Below, in pieces: positions 1 to 3,794 of a DNA stretch of 5,263 bases; position 1 is the stretch's first letter; each line of letters opens with the position of its first letter. The position numbers and the translations under genes are program-made. The notes beneath the pieces were generated by a model that was given only the letters and a program-made list of their open reading frames with translations, was not told the DNA's origin and made no database searches. Source of the stretch: Caldifarciminota bacterium (GTDB lineage: Bacteria > Hydrothermota > E44-bin80); contig JAGMEZ010000456.1 in NCBI GenBank assembly GCA_023127905.1, positions 1 to 5,263 of the forward strand, in the 5' to 3' direction.

Positions 1-197
1 CTTCGCCAGTTGTACCATTCCCAGACAAGTTGAGGGTTCTTTTGAAATGCCTCAGGTGTTGCAAGCTCCTCGGGTCTATACTGTTTCCACAACCCTTGCT
101 CCCCTCTGAACGTAGGGATACCGCTTTCGGCTGATACTCCAGAGCCAGTGAGCACCACACACCTCTTATCTTTTTTGATTATTTCTTTTAAGTCCAT
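1..197 (-). CDS. cobB: NAD-dependent protein deacylase (sirtuin, class III type), 3' part outside window
   Basis: The first 65 residues of a Sir2-family enzyme are present; the rest lies beyond the left edge. Sirtuins use NAD+ to remove acyl groups from lysines, giving nicotinamide and O-acyl-ADP-ribose, in the cytoplasm. The NAD-binding signature [16 protein letters not shown] is at residues 17-32 (the common GAG is GSG here), followed by GLW and the segment ATPEAF. Residues 62-65 read Y-N-W-R. In the family, a Y-x-x-R pair at this place marks class III sirtuins (CobB/SIRT5 type), which favour succinyl or malonyl lysine. ATG at 195-197 is the earliest possible start because an in-frame TAA lies two codons upstream (201-203). 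No clear Shine-Dalgarno sequence precedes it. The symbol is a family-level assignment. The zinc-binding cysteines would lie outside the window, so they cannot be checked. Confidence 0.92.
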   Translation of the reverse strand, partial: MDLKEIIKKDKRCVVLTGSGVSAESGIPTFRGEQGLWKQYRPEELATPEAFQKNPQLVWEWYNWR

Positions 198-203
198 GAT
201 TTA

Positions 204-232
204 TCTTTAATATAACAGACATGAAAAGTCAA
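204..232 (-). promoter_or_regulatory. Possible sigma-70-type promoter of the sirtuin gene
   Basis: Read on the minus strand, TTGACT (232-227) is followed after 17 bp by TAAAGA (209-204), a poor -10 box. TATATT (214-209) is a better box but sits only 12 bp away. The stretch 211-243 closely resembles 2641-2672, where the same -35 hexamer precedes a good -10 box. Any transcript would have a very short leader before ATG 197, matching the lack of a ribosome binding site. Weak call. Confidence 0.3.
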
Positions 233-240
233 GGAAAAAA

Positions 241-288
241 GAGATTGCTTCCTTCGGTTGAGAATAGGGTTAGTTTTCTCGCAATGAC
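241..288. repeat. Degenerate intergenic palindromic repeat
   Basis: The stretch begins GAGATTGCTTC and ends CTCGCAATGACA. These ends match my memory of a short palindromic repeat scattered between genes in many environmental bacterial genomes. The right arm TTCTCGCAAT (276-285) pairs with ATTGC (244-248) plus GAGAA (260-264), the two left blocks being split by an 11-base insertion. The family link is from memory and was not searched. Confidence 0.4.
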
Positions 289-313
289 AAAACCTTGCGC
301 AACAACAGGTGAG

Positions 314-343
314 CCCAGTTAGATAATTCTTTATCTAACTGGG
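314..343. repeat. Perfect 13-bp hairpin
   Basis: CCCAGTTAGATAA (314-326) and TTATCTAACTGGG (331-343) are exact inverted repeats around the loop TTCT. No T-run follows on either strand, so it is not a standard intrinsic terminator. It lies just inside the left end of the 301-481 element. Confidence 0.75.
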
Positions 344-353
344 TAAACAAAAC

Positions 354-407
354 GGAGTAGCAAGACTTGTCTTGCGCCTTGAGACGCAGAGCAAGCTCTG
401 CTACTCC
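354..407. repeat. Cloverleaf-like inverted repeat, 54 bp
   Basis: Outer arms GGAGTAGCA (354-362) and TGCTACTCC (399-407) are exact complements. Inside are two further hairpins: CAAGAC/GTCTTG (361-366/369-374, 2-base loop) and CAGAGC/GCTCTG (387-392/395-400, 2-base loop), with GCG/CGC (374-376/385-387) between them. The two inner hairpins and the outer stem share a few bases, so they are partly alternative folds. The design is like REP or MITE cores. Confidence 0.6.
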
Positions 408-525
408 TGAGAAGAAAACAGGTGAATCATCTTTTTGTTCACAGGTGAAGATTTGTGAGGCTTCAAGTCTCGCCTGTTGTTTATAATACAAACATTATTT
501 TGCCTTACACATCGCCCGTTTTTTA

Positions 526-554
526 TTGACAGTATAGGATTCATATGATAAAAA
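526..554 (+). promoter_or_regulatory. Possible promoter for hicBA
   Basis: A consensus TTGACA (526-531) is followed after 17 bp by TAAAAA (549-554, four of six bases of the -10 consensus). TATGAT (544-549) is a better -10 box but lies only 12 bp from the -35. The position, about 65 bp before the hicB start, is suitable. Antitoxin-toxin promoters are usually autoregulated, but no clear operator is seen. Confidence 0.35.
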
Positions 555-617
555 TAAATATGTAGCAAAGATAATAGTGAATTAAGTTCAAACAAATAAA
601 TCGTGCGAGGTGAAAAA

Positions 618-815
618 ATGAAAAAAAAGTTTAGAATGGTCTATTGGAAAGGTGAAAAATTCTGGGTAGGTAAGCTTCTTGAACATCCCGAGATAATGAC
701 TCAGGGTAAAACCTTGGAGGAACTCGAAGAGAATATGATGGATGCATACTTACTCATGACAATGGAGGATGTACCAAAAGAACACAAGGTAAAGGAACTC
801 ACATTCAAAGTATGA
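618..815 (+). CDS. hicB: HicB-like antitoxin, 65 residues
   Basis: This is a short protein of the HicB/UPF0150 family, the antitoxin that binds and blocks the HicA RNase. It has the usual pattern: a first beta strand (FRMVYWKGEKFWVGKL, residues 5-20), then the family turn TQGKTLEELEENMMDA (28-43) leading into a helix. It consists only of the core domain, without the C-terminal DNA-binding domain of longer HicB proteins. ATG 618 is chosen because GAGGTG at 607-612 is an ideal ribosome binding site 5 bases upstream; an in-frame GTG at 603 would lie ahead of that site. The stop overlaps the hicA start by 4 bp (ATGA). The partner gene makes the assignment firm. Confidence 0.85.
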   Translation: MKKKFRMVYWKGEKFWVGKLLEHPEIMTQGKTLEELEENMMDAYLLMTMEDVPKEHKVKELTFKV

Positions 816-985
816 AACGAAAAGATCTTATTAGGAAGATCACCTCAGTTGGGTGTGTACTTGTCAGACATGGTAAGCGACATGATCTTTACATAAATCC
901 TAAAACAGGTAAGAAGCAACCTATTCCAAGACATAGTGAGATAGACAAACATCTTGCAAAACATATAATAAAAGAGCTGACATAA
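812..985 (+). CDS. hicA: HicA-type mRNA interferase toxin, 57 residues
   Basis: This is a small toxin of the HicA family (double-stranded-RNA-binding-like fold) that cleaves mRNA in the cytoplasm until bound by HicB. The protein begins MKRKDLIRKITSVGC. RHGKRHDLY (19-27) contains His24, at the place of the catalytic histidine of E. coli HicA. QPIPRHSEI (36-44) is the conserved PxPRHxEI block, and a C-terminal helix follows. The full expected length of the family is present and no key residue is missing. Translation is probably coupled to hicB through the ATGA overlap; AAGGA about 16 bases upstream is a distant ribosome binding site. The order antitoxin-then-toxin is reversed relative to E. coli hicAB but is common elsewhere. 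Confidence 0.88.
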   Translation: MKRKDLIRKITSVGCVLVRHGKRHDLYINPKTGKKQPIPRHSEIDKHLAKHIIKELT

Positions 986-1032
986 AGTTGAGTGTGAAGG
1001 ATGGGAATATGTTTTGCTTAGTCAGAGTGACA

Positions 1033-1050
1033 GAAAGAAAGAAAGAAAAA
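1033..1050 (+). repeat. Short GAAA tandem repeat
   Basis: Four copies of GAAA run from 1033 to 1048, then more A. The tract lies in the 78-bp gap between hicA and the DUF2283 gene. Copy number in such a tract can vary by slippage. It is not within a reading frame, so any effect would be on spacing only. Confidence 0.6.
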
Positions 1051-1063
1051 CTAAAGGCATAAG

Positions 1064-1297
1064 ATGAACATTTTTTACAATGATAAAAAAGACCTTCTTT
1101 ATATTCGTTTTGATGACAACAAATAAGATGTTATTAACAAACGAATTTCAGAAAATATTGTAGTGGATATGGGTAAAAATGAGAAAGTTATTGGTATTGA
1201 AATTCTTGATGCTTCAAAACATATAAATCTCAAACAGCTTTTGCCAGTAAAATACGAAGTATCTAAGAAGGTTGGGGAGATTAGGGAAGGTAATTAA
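1064..1297 (+). pseudogene. DUF2283 family gene interrupted by an in-frame TAA
   Basis: The frame reads MNIFYNDKKDLLYIRFDDNK (1-20), then TAA at 1124-1126, and continues open for 56 more codons to TAA at 1295-1297. Both sides are typical of DUF2283: the first holds the KDLLYIRF strand, the second IVVDMG and the hallmark GIEILDAS (44-51). AAAGG at 1053-1057 gives a ribosome binding site 6 bases before the ATG. DUF2283 proteins are small, of unknown function, and often encoded next to DUF4258 as a presumed toxin-antitoxin pair; no DUF4258 gene is visible here. One base change from AAA, CAA or GAA would explain the stop. It could also be a sequencing error or a read-through site. I call it a recent pseudogene because the reading frame after the stop is otherwise intact. 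Confidence 0.8.
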
Positions 1298-1337
1298 CTT
1301 AGATGAAATAGTTTTAATTTTACTCTGGAGCAACACA

Positions 1338-1400
1338 CCCCTAAATCCCCTTGTTTCCCCCTTTGAAAAAGGGGGACTAAAGGAGGATTTGACAGAGGGG
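1338..1400. repeat. C/G-rich imperfect palindromic repeat
   Basis: The core CCCCCTTT (1357-1364) and AAAGGGGG (1368-1375) form an 8-bp stem with a 3-base loop. The outer arms AAATCCCCTT (1343-1352) and AAGGAGGATTT (1380-1390) pair with one bulge, and CCCCT/AGGGG border the whole. This style of repeat is common between genes in many environmental genomes (from memory). It lies between converging genes but lacks a T-run on either strand, so a terminator role is unproven. A minus-strand open frame across it is a repeat translation, not a gene. Confidence 0.55.
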
Positions 1401-1426
1401 CCAAAACACACGTAATAACAAACTAC

Positions 1427-1783
1427 TTATATCTCTATTCCCAGAGTGAAGAGTAAAACTCGTTCAATCTCAGATAATCCTTCTTCGGAAAGATATCCTA
1501 TTTTATGTATCAACACACAATCATCCAATACGGCAATCTTATGGACTAAAATGAAAGAGTCTGTATCCAAATTATTTTGAGTATTCTTTACTATATCAAC
1601 CGCTGAAAGCCATCCTTCCCATTTTTGTCTTCTTGAAGTCAAAGGAATTACTACTATATCTTTTCTCCTTGCTTTGTAAAGTGCAATTGTCAATTCATCT
1701 CGCTGAATGATAAGAACAGGCCTTTCCTTATCAAGTTTTGCAATCCAGATTTCTCCTCTTTTGGGGATAGGTTTACTAACCAT
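1427..1783 (-). CDS. MazF/PemK-type endoribonuclease toxin, 118 residues
   Basis: A MazF-fold protein, a sequence-selective mRNA interferase. Visible family blocks are PKRGEIWIAKL (7-17), RPVLIIQRDEL (21-31), DIVVIPLTS (42-50), and the C-terminal DSFILVHKIAVLDDCVLIHKIGYLSEEGLSEI (residues 75-106, in three usual pieces). Arg21 and Thr49 fall where the catalytic Arg and Thr of MazF proteins lie. Length is normal. I choose ATG 1783; a TTG at 1798 is in frame but begins with residues not usual in the family. The start overlaps the end of the upstream 262-residue gene by 8 bp, so both are surely one operon. No small MazE-like gene is present: the upstream gene takes its place. The 128 bp downstream hold the palindromic repeat. 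Confidence 0.88.
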   Translation of the reverse strand: MVSKPIPKRGEIWIAKLDKERPVLIIQRDELTIALYKARRKDIVVIPLTSRRQKWEGWLSAVDIVKNTQNNLDTDSFILVHKIAVLDDCVLIHKIGYLSEEGLSEIERVLLFTLGIEI

Positions 1784-2564
1784 TCTCGTCTCTTTCAAGA
1801 GATCTCTTAGAATTTTCCATTAGAGCCTTTGTTAGTTTTCTGTCTTCCTTTATATTTTCCTCTCTTAACTTTTTAGGAAATGACATTTTTATTTTTTCTG
1901 TTGGTGAGAGTATACCAATTTTTTTTGAATAGTAATAATATTTGTTGGCATAACTGTTTGCTTCCTTGAGAACACTTTTTATTAAGGGTATTCTTATTAG
2001 TTTTATCTCTCCCTCAAGTACTGAGAAGATGAAAATTAAGAAAAGTTCTAATTTGCTAGCAGTATTATAAAGGTTTATAAAATCTTTGGATTTCTTTATC
2101 TTCTCTATATTTTCTGGTGATGCTTGGCTGATGAGCCATTGGAAAACCCGTCTTGAAACACCTGAAGCTGTATGAAAGATTGATTTTAAGCGTAGCAGAT
2201 CTGCATCTTCTATATATTTTTTGCCTCTCATTTCAATATCTTTTTCGAGTTGAGAAAAGATCTTAACCATCTCATCTTGAAATTTTTCAACATTTTCGGT
2301 ATAATGACTAAAGAAAAGTTCAATCATTGCAATCCTCTGATGAGAGAATATAGGTAAAACTATCGCAGCCTTTTCCAGAAAATCCTTTTCATTCTTCGCA
2401 AGGGAAAGAGGATTAAAAACTTCTATTTTCATCATACTCCAAATATTTTCTAGAGAGCGGTAGAAAGGTGGAGATACCTCATCCTTTAATAATCGGATGG
2501 AAGCACGCGTCAAGAATAAAGGGTACTTAATATTTGTTACTGATAATACAGCAACGTCACTCAT
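1776..2564 (-). CDS. Unrecognised 262-residue protein, possible partner of the MazF-type toxin
   Basis: I do not recognise this family. The protein is mostly helical in appearance, with Lys/Glu-rich stretches. It has a hydrophobic segment LELFLIFIFSVL (172-183), too short and too close to charged residues for a certain membrane helix. It has a strongly charged tail (about 223-262) ending SLERDENG. No signal peptide, Cys cluster or nucleotide-binding motif is seen. GGGAGGA at 2572-2578 gives a strong ribosome binding site before ATG 2564. The promoter at 2634-2662 reads into it. Its last 8 bp overlap the toxin gene, so expression is coupled. By position it could be the antitoxin, with the charged tail playing the part of the MazE toxin-binding tail; that is inference. 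It is far longer than usual MazE proteins. Confidence 0.8.
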   Translation of the reverse strand: MSDVAVLSVTNIKYPLFLTRASIRLLKDEVSPPFYRSLENIWSMMKIEVFNPLSLAKNEKDFLEKAAIVLPIFSHQRIAMIELFFSHYTENVEKFQDEMVKIFSQLEKDIEMRGKKYIEDADLLRLKSIFHTASGVSRRVFQWLISQASPENIEKIKKSKDFINLYNTASKLELFLIFIFSVLEGEIKLIRIPLIKSVLKEANSYANKYYYYSKKIGILSPTEKIKMSFPKKLREENIKEDRKLTKALMENSKRSLERDENG

Positions 2565-2633
2565 ACTAAATTCCTCCCGTTTTGCTCTCCTTCACATAGT
2601 TTTTTCTTTACTATAAATTCCGTTGTAGCTTAC

Positions 2634-2662
2634 TTTATAATATAAAAGCTATTAAAAGTCAA
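2634..2662 (-). promoter_or_regulatory. Promoter of the 262-residue gene and MazF-type toxin
   Basis: On the minus strand TTGACT (2662-2657) and TATAAA (2639-2634) are separated by exactly 17 bp, each matching the sigma-70 consensus in five of six positions. It lies about 70 bp upstream of the ATG at 2564 and just past the stop of the XRE gene, making the toxin operon independently transcribed. Confidence 0.65.
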
Positions 2663-2680
2663 GAAAAAAGAGAAACATTA

Positions 2681-3052
2681 TTAGCTTTCGAACTTTTTCT
2701 TTCTTTTTTTTGTCTTAATAAACTCAGTAAGTTCTGTTATGGATTTTTCAATATATCTTAAGAGTTTTACATCCTGTTTTCTCAACAATACAAGTATTTT
2801 CTGCAAAATAAGTGATTTCTCTTCTTCTTTTTGAGAGGGTGTATTAAAGATTTCAGTCAAGGTCATATTAAGAGCCTTTGCAATCTTTTGGAAAGAAATG
2901 ATAGAAGCATTAACTGTGGCTCTTTCAATCTCGCCTATGTATGTTGGATGCAATTCTGTAAGTTCTGCTAACTCTTCTTGTGATAACTCTTGAGATTTTC
3001 TTAATAACCTTATTCTCTTACCAATCTTTTTGAGAAATTCTTTATCGTGCAT
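2681..3052 (-). CDS. XRE-family helix-turn-helix transcriptional regulator, 123 residues
   Basis: The N-terminal two-thirds is a Cro/C1-type DNA-binding domain (about 10-67). It contains IGKRIRLLRKSQELSQEELA (10-29), the recognition region HPTYIGEIERATVNASI (35-51) and KIAKALNMTLTEIF (56-69). The C-terminal part (about 72-115) is rich in Leu and charged residues and probably forms a dimerising helix; the tail is very basic (KTKKRKKK). GGAGG lies 4 bases before ATG 3052, a strong site. The gene diverges from the peptide locus, and its promoter lies within about 45 bp of the peptide promoter, so control of the peptide and of itself is the simplest reading. It is also upstream of the toxin operon on the same strand, but that has its own promoter. 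Target and signal are unknown. Confidence 0.88.
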   Translation of the reverse strand: MHDKEFLKKIGKRIRLLRKSQELSQEELAELTELHPTYIGEIERATVNASIISFQKIAKALNMTLTEIFNTPSQKEEEKSLILQKILVLLRKQDVKLLRYIEKSITELTEFIKTKKRKKKFES

Positions 3053-3067
3053 CCTTCCTCCATTTCT

Positions 3068-3114
3068 ATGCCATTATACAAGAAAATAAAAACCATACCA
3101 GAGGAGATTGGCAT
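3068..3114. promoter_or_regulatory. Candidate operator half-sites between the divergent promoters
   Basis: ATGCCA (3068-3073) touches the XRE -10 box, ATACCA (3095-3100) touches its -35, and TGGCAT (3109-3114) lies between the two promoters. The last is the exact reverse complement of the first and a one-mismatch complement of the second, with 8 bp between the second and third. They could bind the XRE regulator. Six-base matches can occur by chance, so this is tentative. Confidence 0.25.
3073..3101 (-). promoter_or_regulatory. Promoter of the XRE regulator gene
   Basis: On the minus strand the -10 box is a perfect TATAAT (3078-3073). CTGGTA (3101-3096) lies 17 bp upstream and matches the -35 consensus in only three of six positions. 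The weak -35 would suit a regulated or low-level promoter. It is 20 bp upstream of the XRE start codon, so the leader is short. Confidence 0.5.
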
Positions 3115-3123
3115 AAAAAGTTC

Positions 3124-3152
3124 TTGACAAGGAAGGTTATTGGCTGTATAAA
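3124..3152 (+). promoter_or_regulatory. Strong promoter of the Cys-rich peptide gene
   Basis: A perfect TTGACA (3124-3129) and TATAAA (3147-3152, five of six) stand exactly 17 bp apart. This is the best promoter in the window. Transcription would begin near 3159, giving a leader of about 70 bases before the peptide start. Confidence 0.75.
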
Positions 3153-3176
3153 TTGAAAAGCTGATGTTAAAAGACA

Positions 3177-3186
3177 AACAATTGTT
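3177..3186. promoter_or_regulatory. Candidate operator palindrome in the peptide leader
   Basis: AACAATTGTT is a perfect 10-bp palindrome about 20 bp downstream of the predicted start of transcription. Binding there by the XRE protein could block elongation or initiation. The assignment is a guess from position and symmetry. Confidence 0.25.
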
Positions 3187-3216
3187 CTGCCTCTCAGAAT
3201 TTTATATTTTGTTCTG

Positions 3217-3226
3217 AAAGGAGGTG
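3217..3226 (+). promoter_or_regulatory. Very strong ribosome binding site of the peptide gene
   Basis: AAAGGAGGTG is fully complementary to the usual 16S rRNA 3' end and lies 5 bases before ATG 3232. It predicts high translation, as expected for a RiPP precursor. TTCTGA (3212-3217), which abuts it, can pair with TCAGAA (3194-3199), a weak stem that might tune access. Confidence 0.8.
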
Positions 3227-3231
3227 TAAGA

Positions 3232-3384
3232 ATGTCATATATTACTAAAGGGACAGTCGGTGGTAGTGAATGTAACTCTTGCGGCGGTTGTATAGTATGT
3301 GTAGCATGTGGACCAAGCCCCATGATTGGACTTGCTTTAATCGGGGCTGCATTTATCATTAACGCAACTCCCAATCCGTGGTAA
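3232..3384 (+). CDS. Sactipeptide-like RiPP precursor with a five-Cys ladder, 50 residues
   Basis: A 50-residue peptide too small for usual gene finding. Residues 1-12 (MSYITKGTVGGS) would be the leader, with a Gly-Gly at 10-11 as possible cleavage point. The core has Cys at 14, 17, 20, 23 and 26 (ECNSCGGCIVCVACG), every third residue without exception. The tail 27-50 is rich in Gly, Ala, Ile and Leu and ends TPNPW. Known sactipeptides such as thurincin H have an N-terminal Cys ladder (CWSCLVCAAC in my memory) joined by sulfur-to-alpha-carbon links to residues in a hydrophobic C-terminal half, and leaders of about 8-9 residues. This peptide matches that plan with one extra Cys. A radical SAM/SPASM gene and an ABC transporter gene follow on the same strand. 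Alternatives are a ranthipeptide or another thioether class, or a metal-binding peptide. The spacing does not fit a ferredoxin CxxCxxCxxxCP site. Confidence 0.85.
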   Translation: MSYITKGTVGGSECNSCGGCIVCVACGPSPMIGLALIGAAFIINATPNPW

Positions 3385-3396
3385 TGTTCCATTTGA

Positions 3397-3440
3397 TGTG
3401 AAATACTTCCAGGTATATATATACCTGGAGGTATTTTGTA
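3397..3440 (+). terminator. Long hairpin between precursor and maturase genes, partial terminator
   Basis: The core 3408-3429 is a perfect 22-base palindrome (TCCAGGTATAT and its complement). Pairing continues outward through a U-G pair and AAATAC/GTATTT (3401-3406/3431-3436), then three G-U wobbles and one A-U, for up to about 20 pairs. The 3' arm ends in TATTTTG, a short T-rich run rather than a full T-tract. In RiPP operons such hairpins often let only part of the transcripts continue, keeping precursor above enzyme, and protect the 3' end of the precursor mRNA. It begins 12 bases after the peptide stop codon. Confidence 0.6.
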
Positions 3441-3728
3441 AGCTTCTAACAAACTTAGTCAGGTGAAATAATAGTATCCTGAAGTCAATTTATAGCATCT
3501 TAAAAAAAATTGGTATTTAGTACTGTAGAAATCATCGCTCTTATGTTAAGAGATCCGATTGTGTCATAGAAGGTGAAGGAAACTCCCAATCGGTTAAAAA
3601 GAGAATAGTGTTTTATAGTTTGAACCATATAAAGATCTGATAGAGTGAAGTTAGAATAGAGTTTATAAATACTATTACAGCAAGCACCCTATCCTAAATA
3701 ACTTGATAATACTTAATAAATATTTTGC
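3441..3728. other. Non-coding spacer, about 290 bp, between precursor hairpin and maturase
   Basis: No credible reading frame is seen on either strand. Two more inverted repeats occur: CTCTTA/TAAGAG (3538-3543/3547-3552, 3-base loop) and CCGATTG/CAATCGG (3555-3561/3587-3593, 25-base loop). No good promoter is seen, although the region is very AT-rich and holds several isolated -10-like boxes. It may be a long structured leader of the maturase mRNA, or the remains of a lost small gene. Confidence 0.5.
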
Positions 3729-3735
3729 AAGGAGG
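3729..3735 (+). promoter_or_regulatory. Shine-Dalgarno sequence without a normal start codon
   Basis: AAGGAGG is perfect, but no ATG, GTG or TTG follows at 4-12 bases. GTA at 3741-3743 stands at the ideal 5-base spacing and is in frame with the maturase, 18 codons before its first ATG. It probably marks the ancestral maturase start. Confidence 0.65.
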
Positions 3736-3794
3736 CTGAAGTAACTTATACTCAATATAAAATTTCTAACAATTATTTCTTTTTACCTTCGAAT

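Larger units (their letters stand above)
301..481. repeat. 181-bp MITE-like element with 13-bp terminal inverted repeats
   Basis: Positions 301-313 (AACAACAGGTGAG) and 469-481 (CTCGCCTGTTGTT) are inverted repeats with 12 of 13 bases matching. Between them lie a perfect 13-bp hairpin (314-343) and a cloverleaf-like fold (354-407). ACAGGTGA occurs three times in direct orientation (305-312, 418-425, 441-448). No convincing target-site duplication flanks the ends and no transposase is encoded. It may be a non-autonomous transposable element or a composite of smaller dispersed repeats. Minus-strand open frames across it look like by-products of the repeat. Confidence 0.5.

Noticed and set aside
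314..343. Rho-independent terminator for the sirtuin or an upstream gene
   Set aside because: The hairpin is perfect but no T-run follows on either strand, and on the minus strand it lies upstream of the sirtuin start.
270..491. Minus-strand open frame of 73 codons
   Set aside because: It lies wholly on the hairpin-rich repeat element; the translation reflects inverted repeats and there is no ribosome binding site or family match.
401..595. Minus-strand open frame of 64 codons
   Set aside because: Overlaps the end of the repeat element and the hicB promoter region; composition is not protein-like.
1214..1411. Minus-strand open frame of 65 codons
   Set aside because: Antisense to the DUF2283 remnant and across the C/G-rich palindrome; text such as SPPFSKGETRGF is a known kind of repeat by-product.
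3271..3312. Ferredoxin-like 4Fe-4S motif in the small peptide
   Set aside because: Ferredoxin sites need CxxCxxCxxxCP; here every gap is two residues and the flanks are not ferredoxin-like.
3066..3452. Minus-strand open frame of 128 codons
   Set aside because: It is the antisense shadow of the Cys-rich precursor and both divergent promoters; the plus-strand peptide has the promoter, ribosome binding site and family pattern.
3510..3640. Minus-strand open frame of about 42 codons in the spacer before the maturase
   Set aside because: No ribosome binding site, no recognisable family and no Cys pattern; length is expected by chance in AT-rich DNA.
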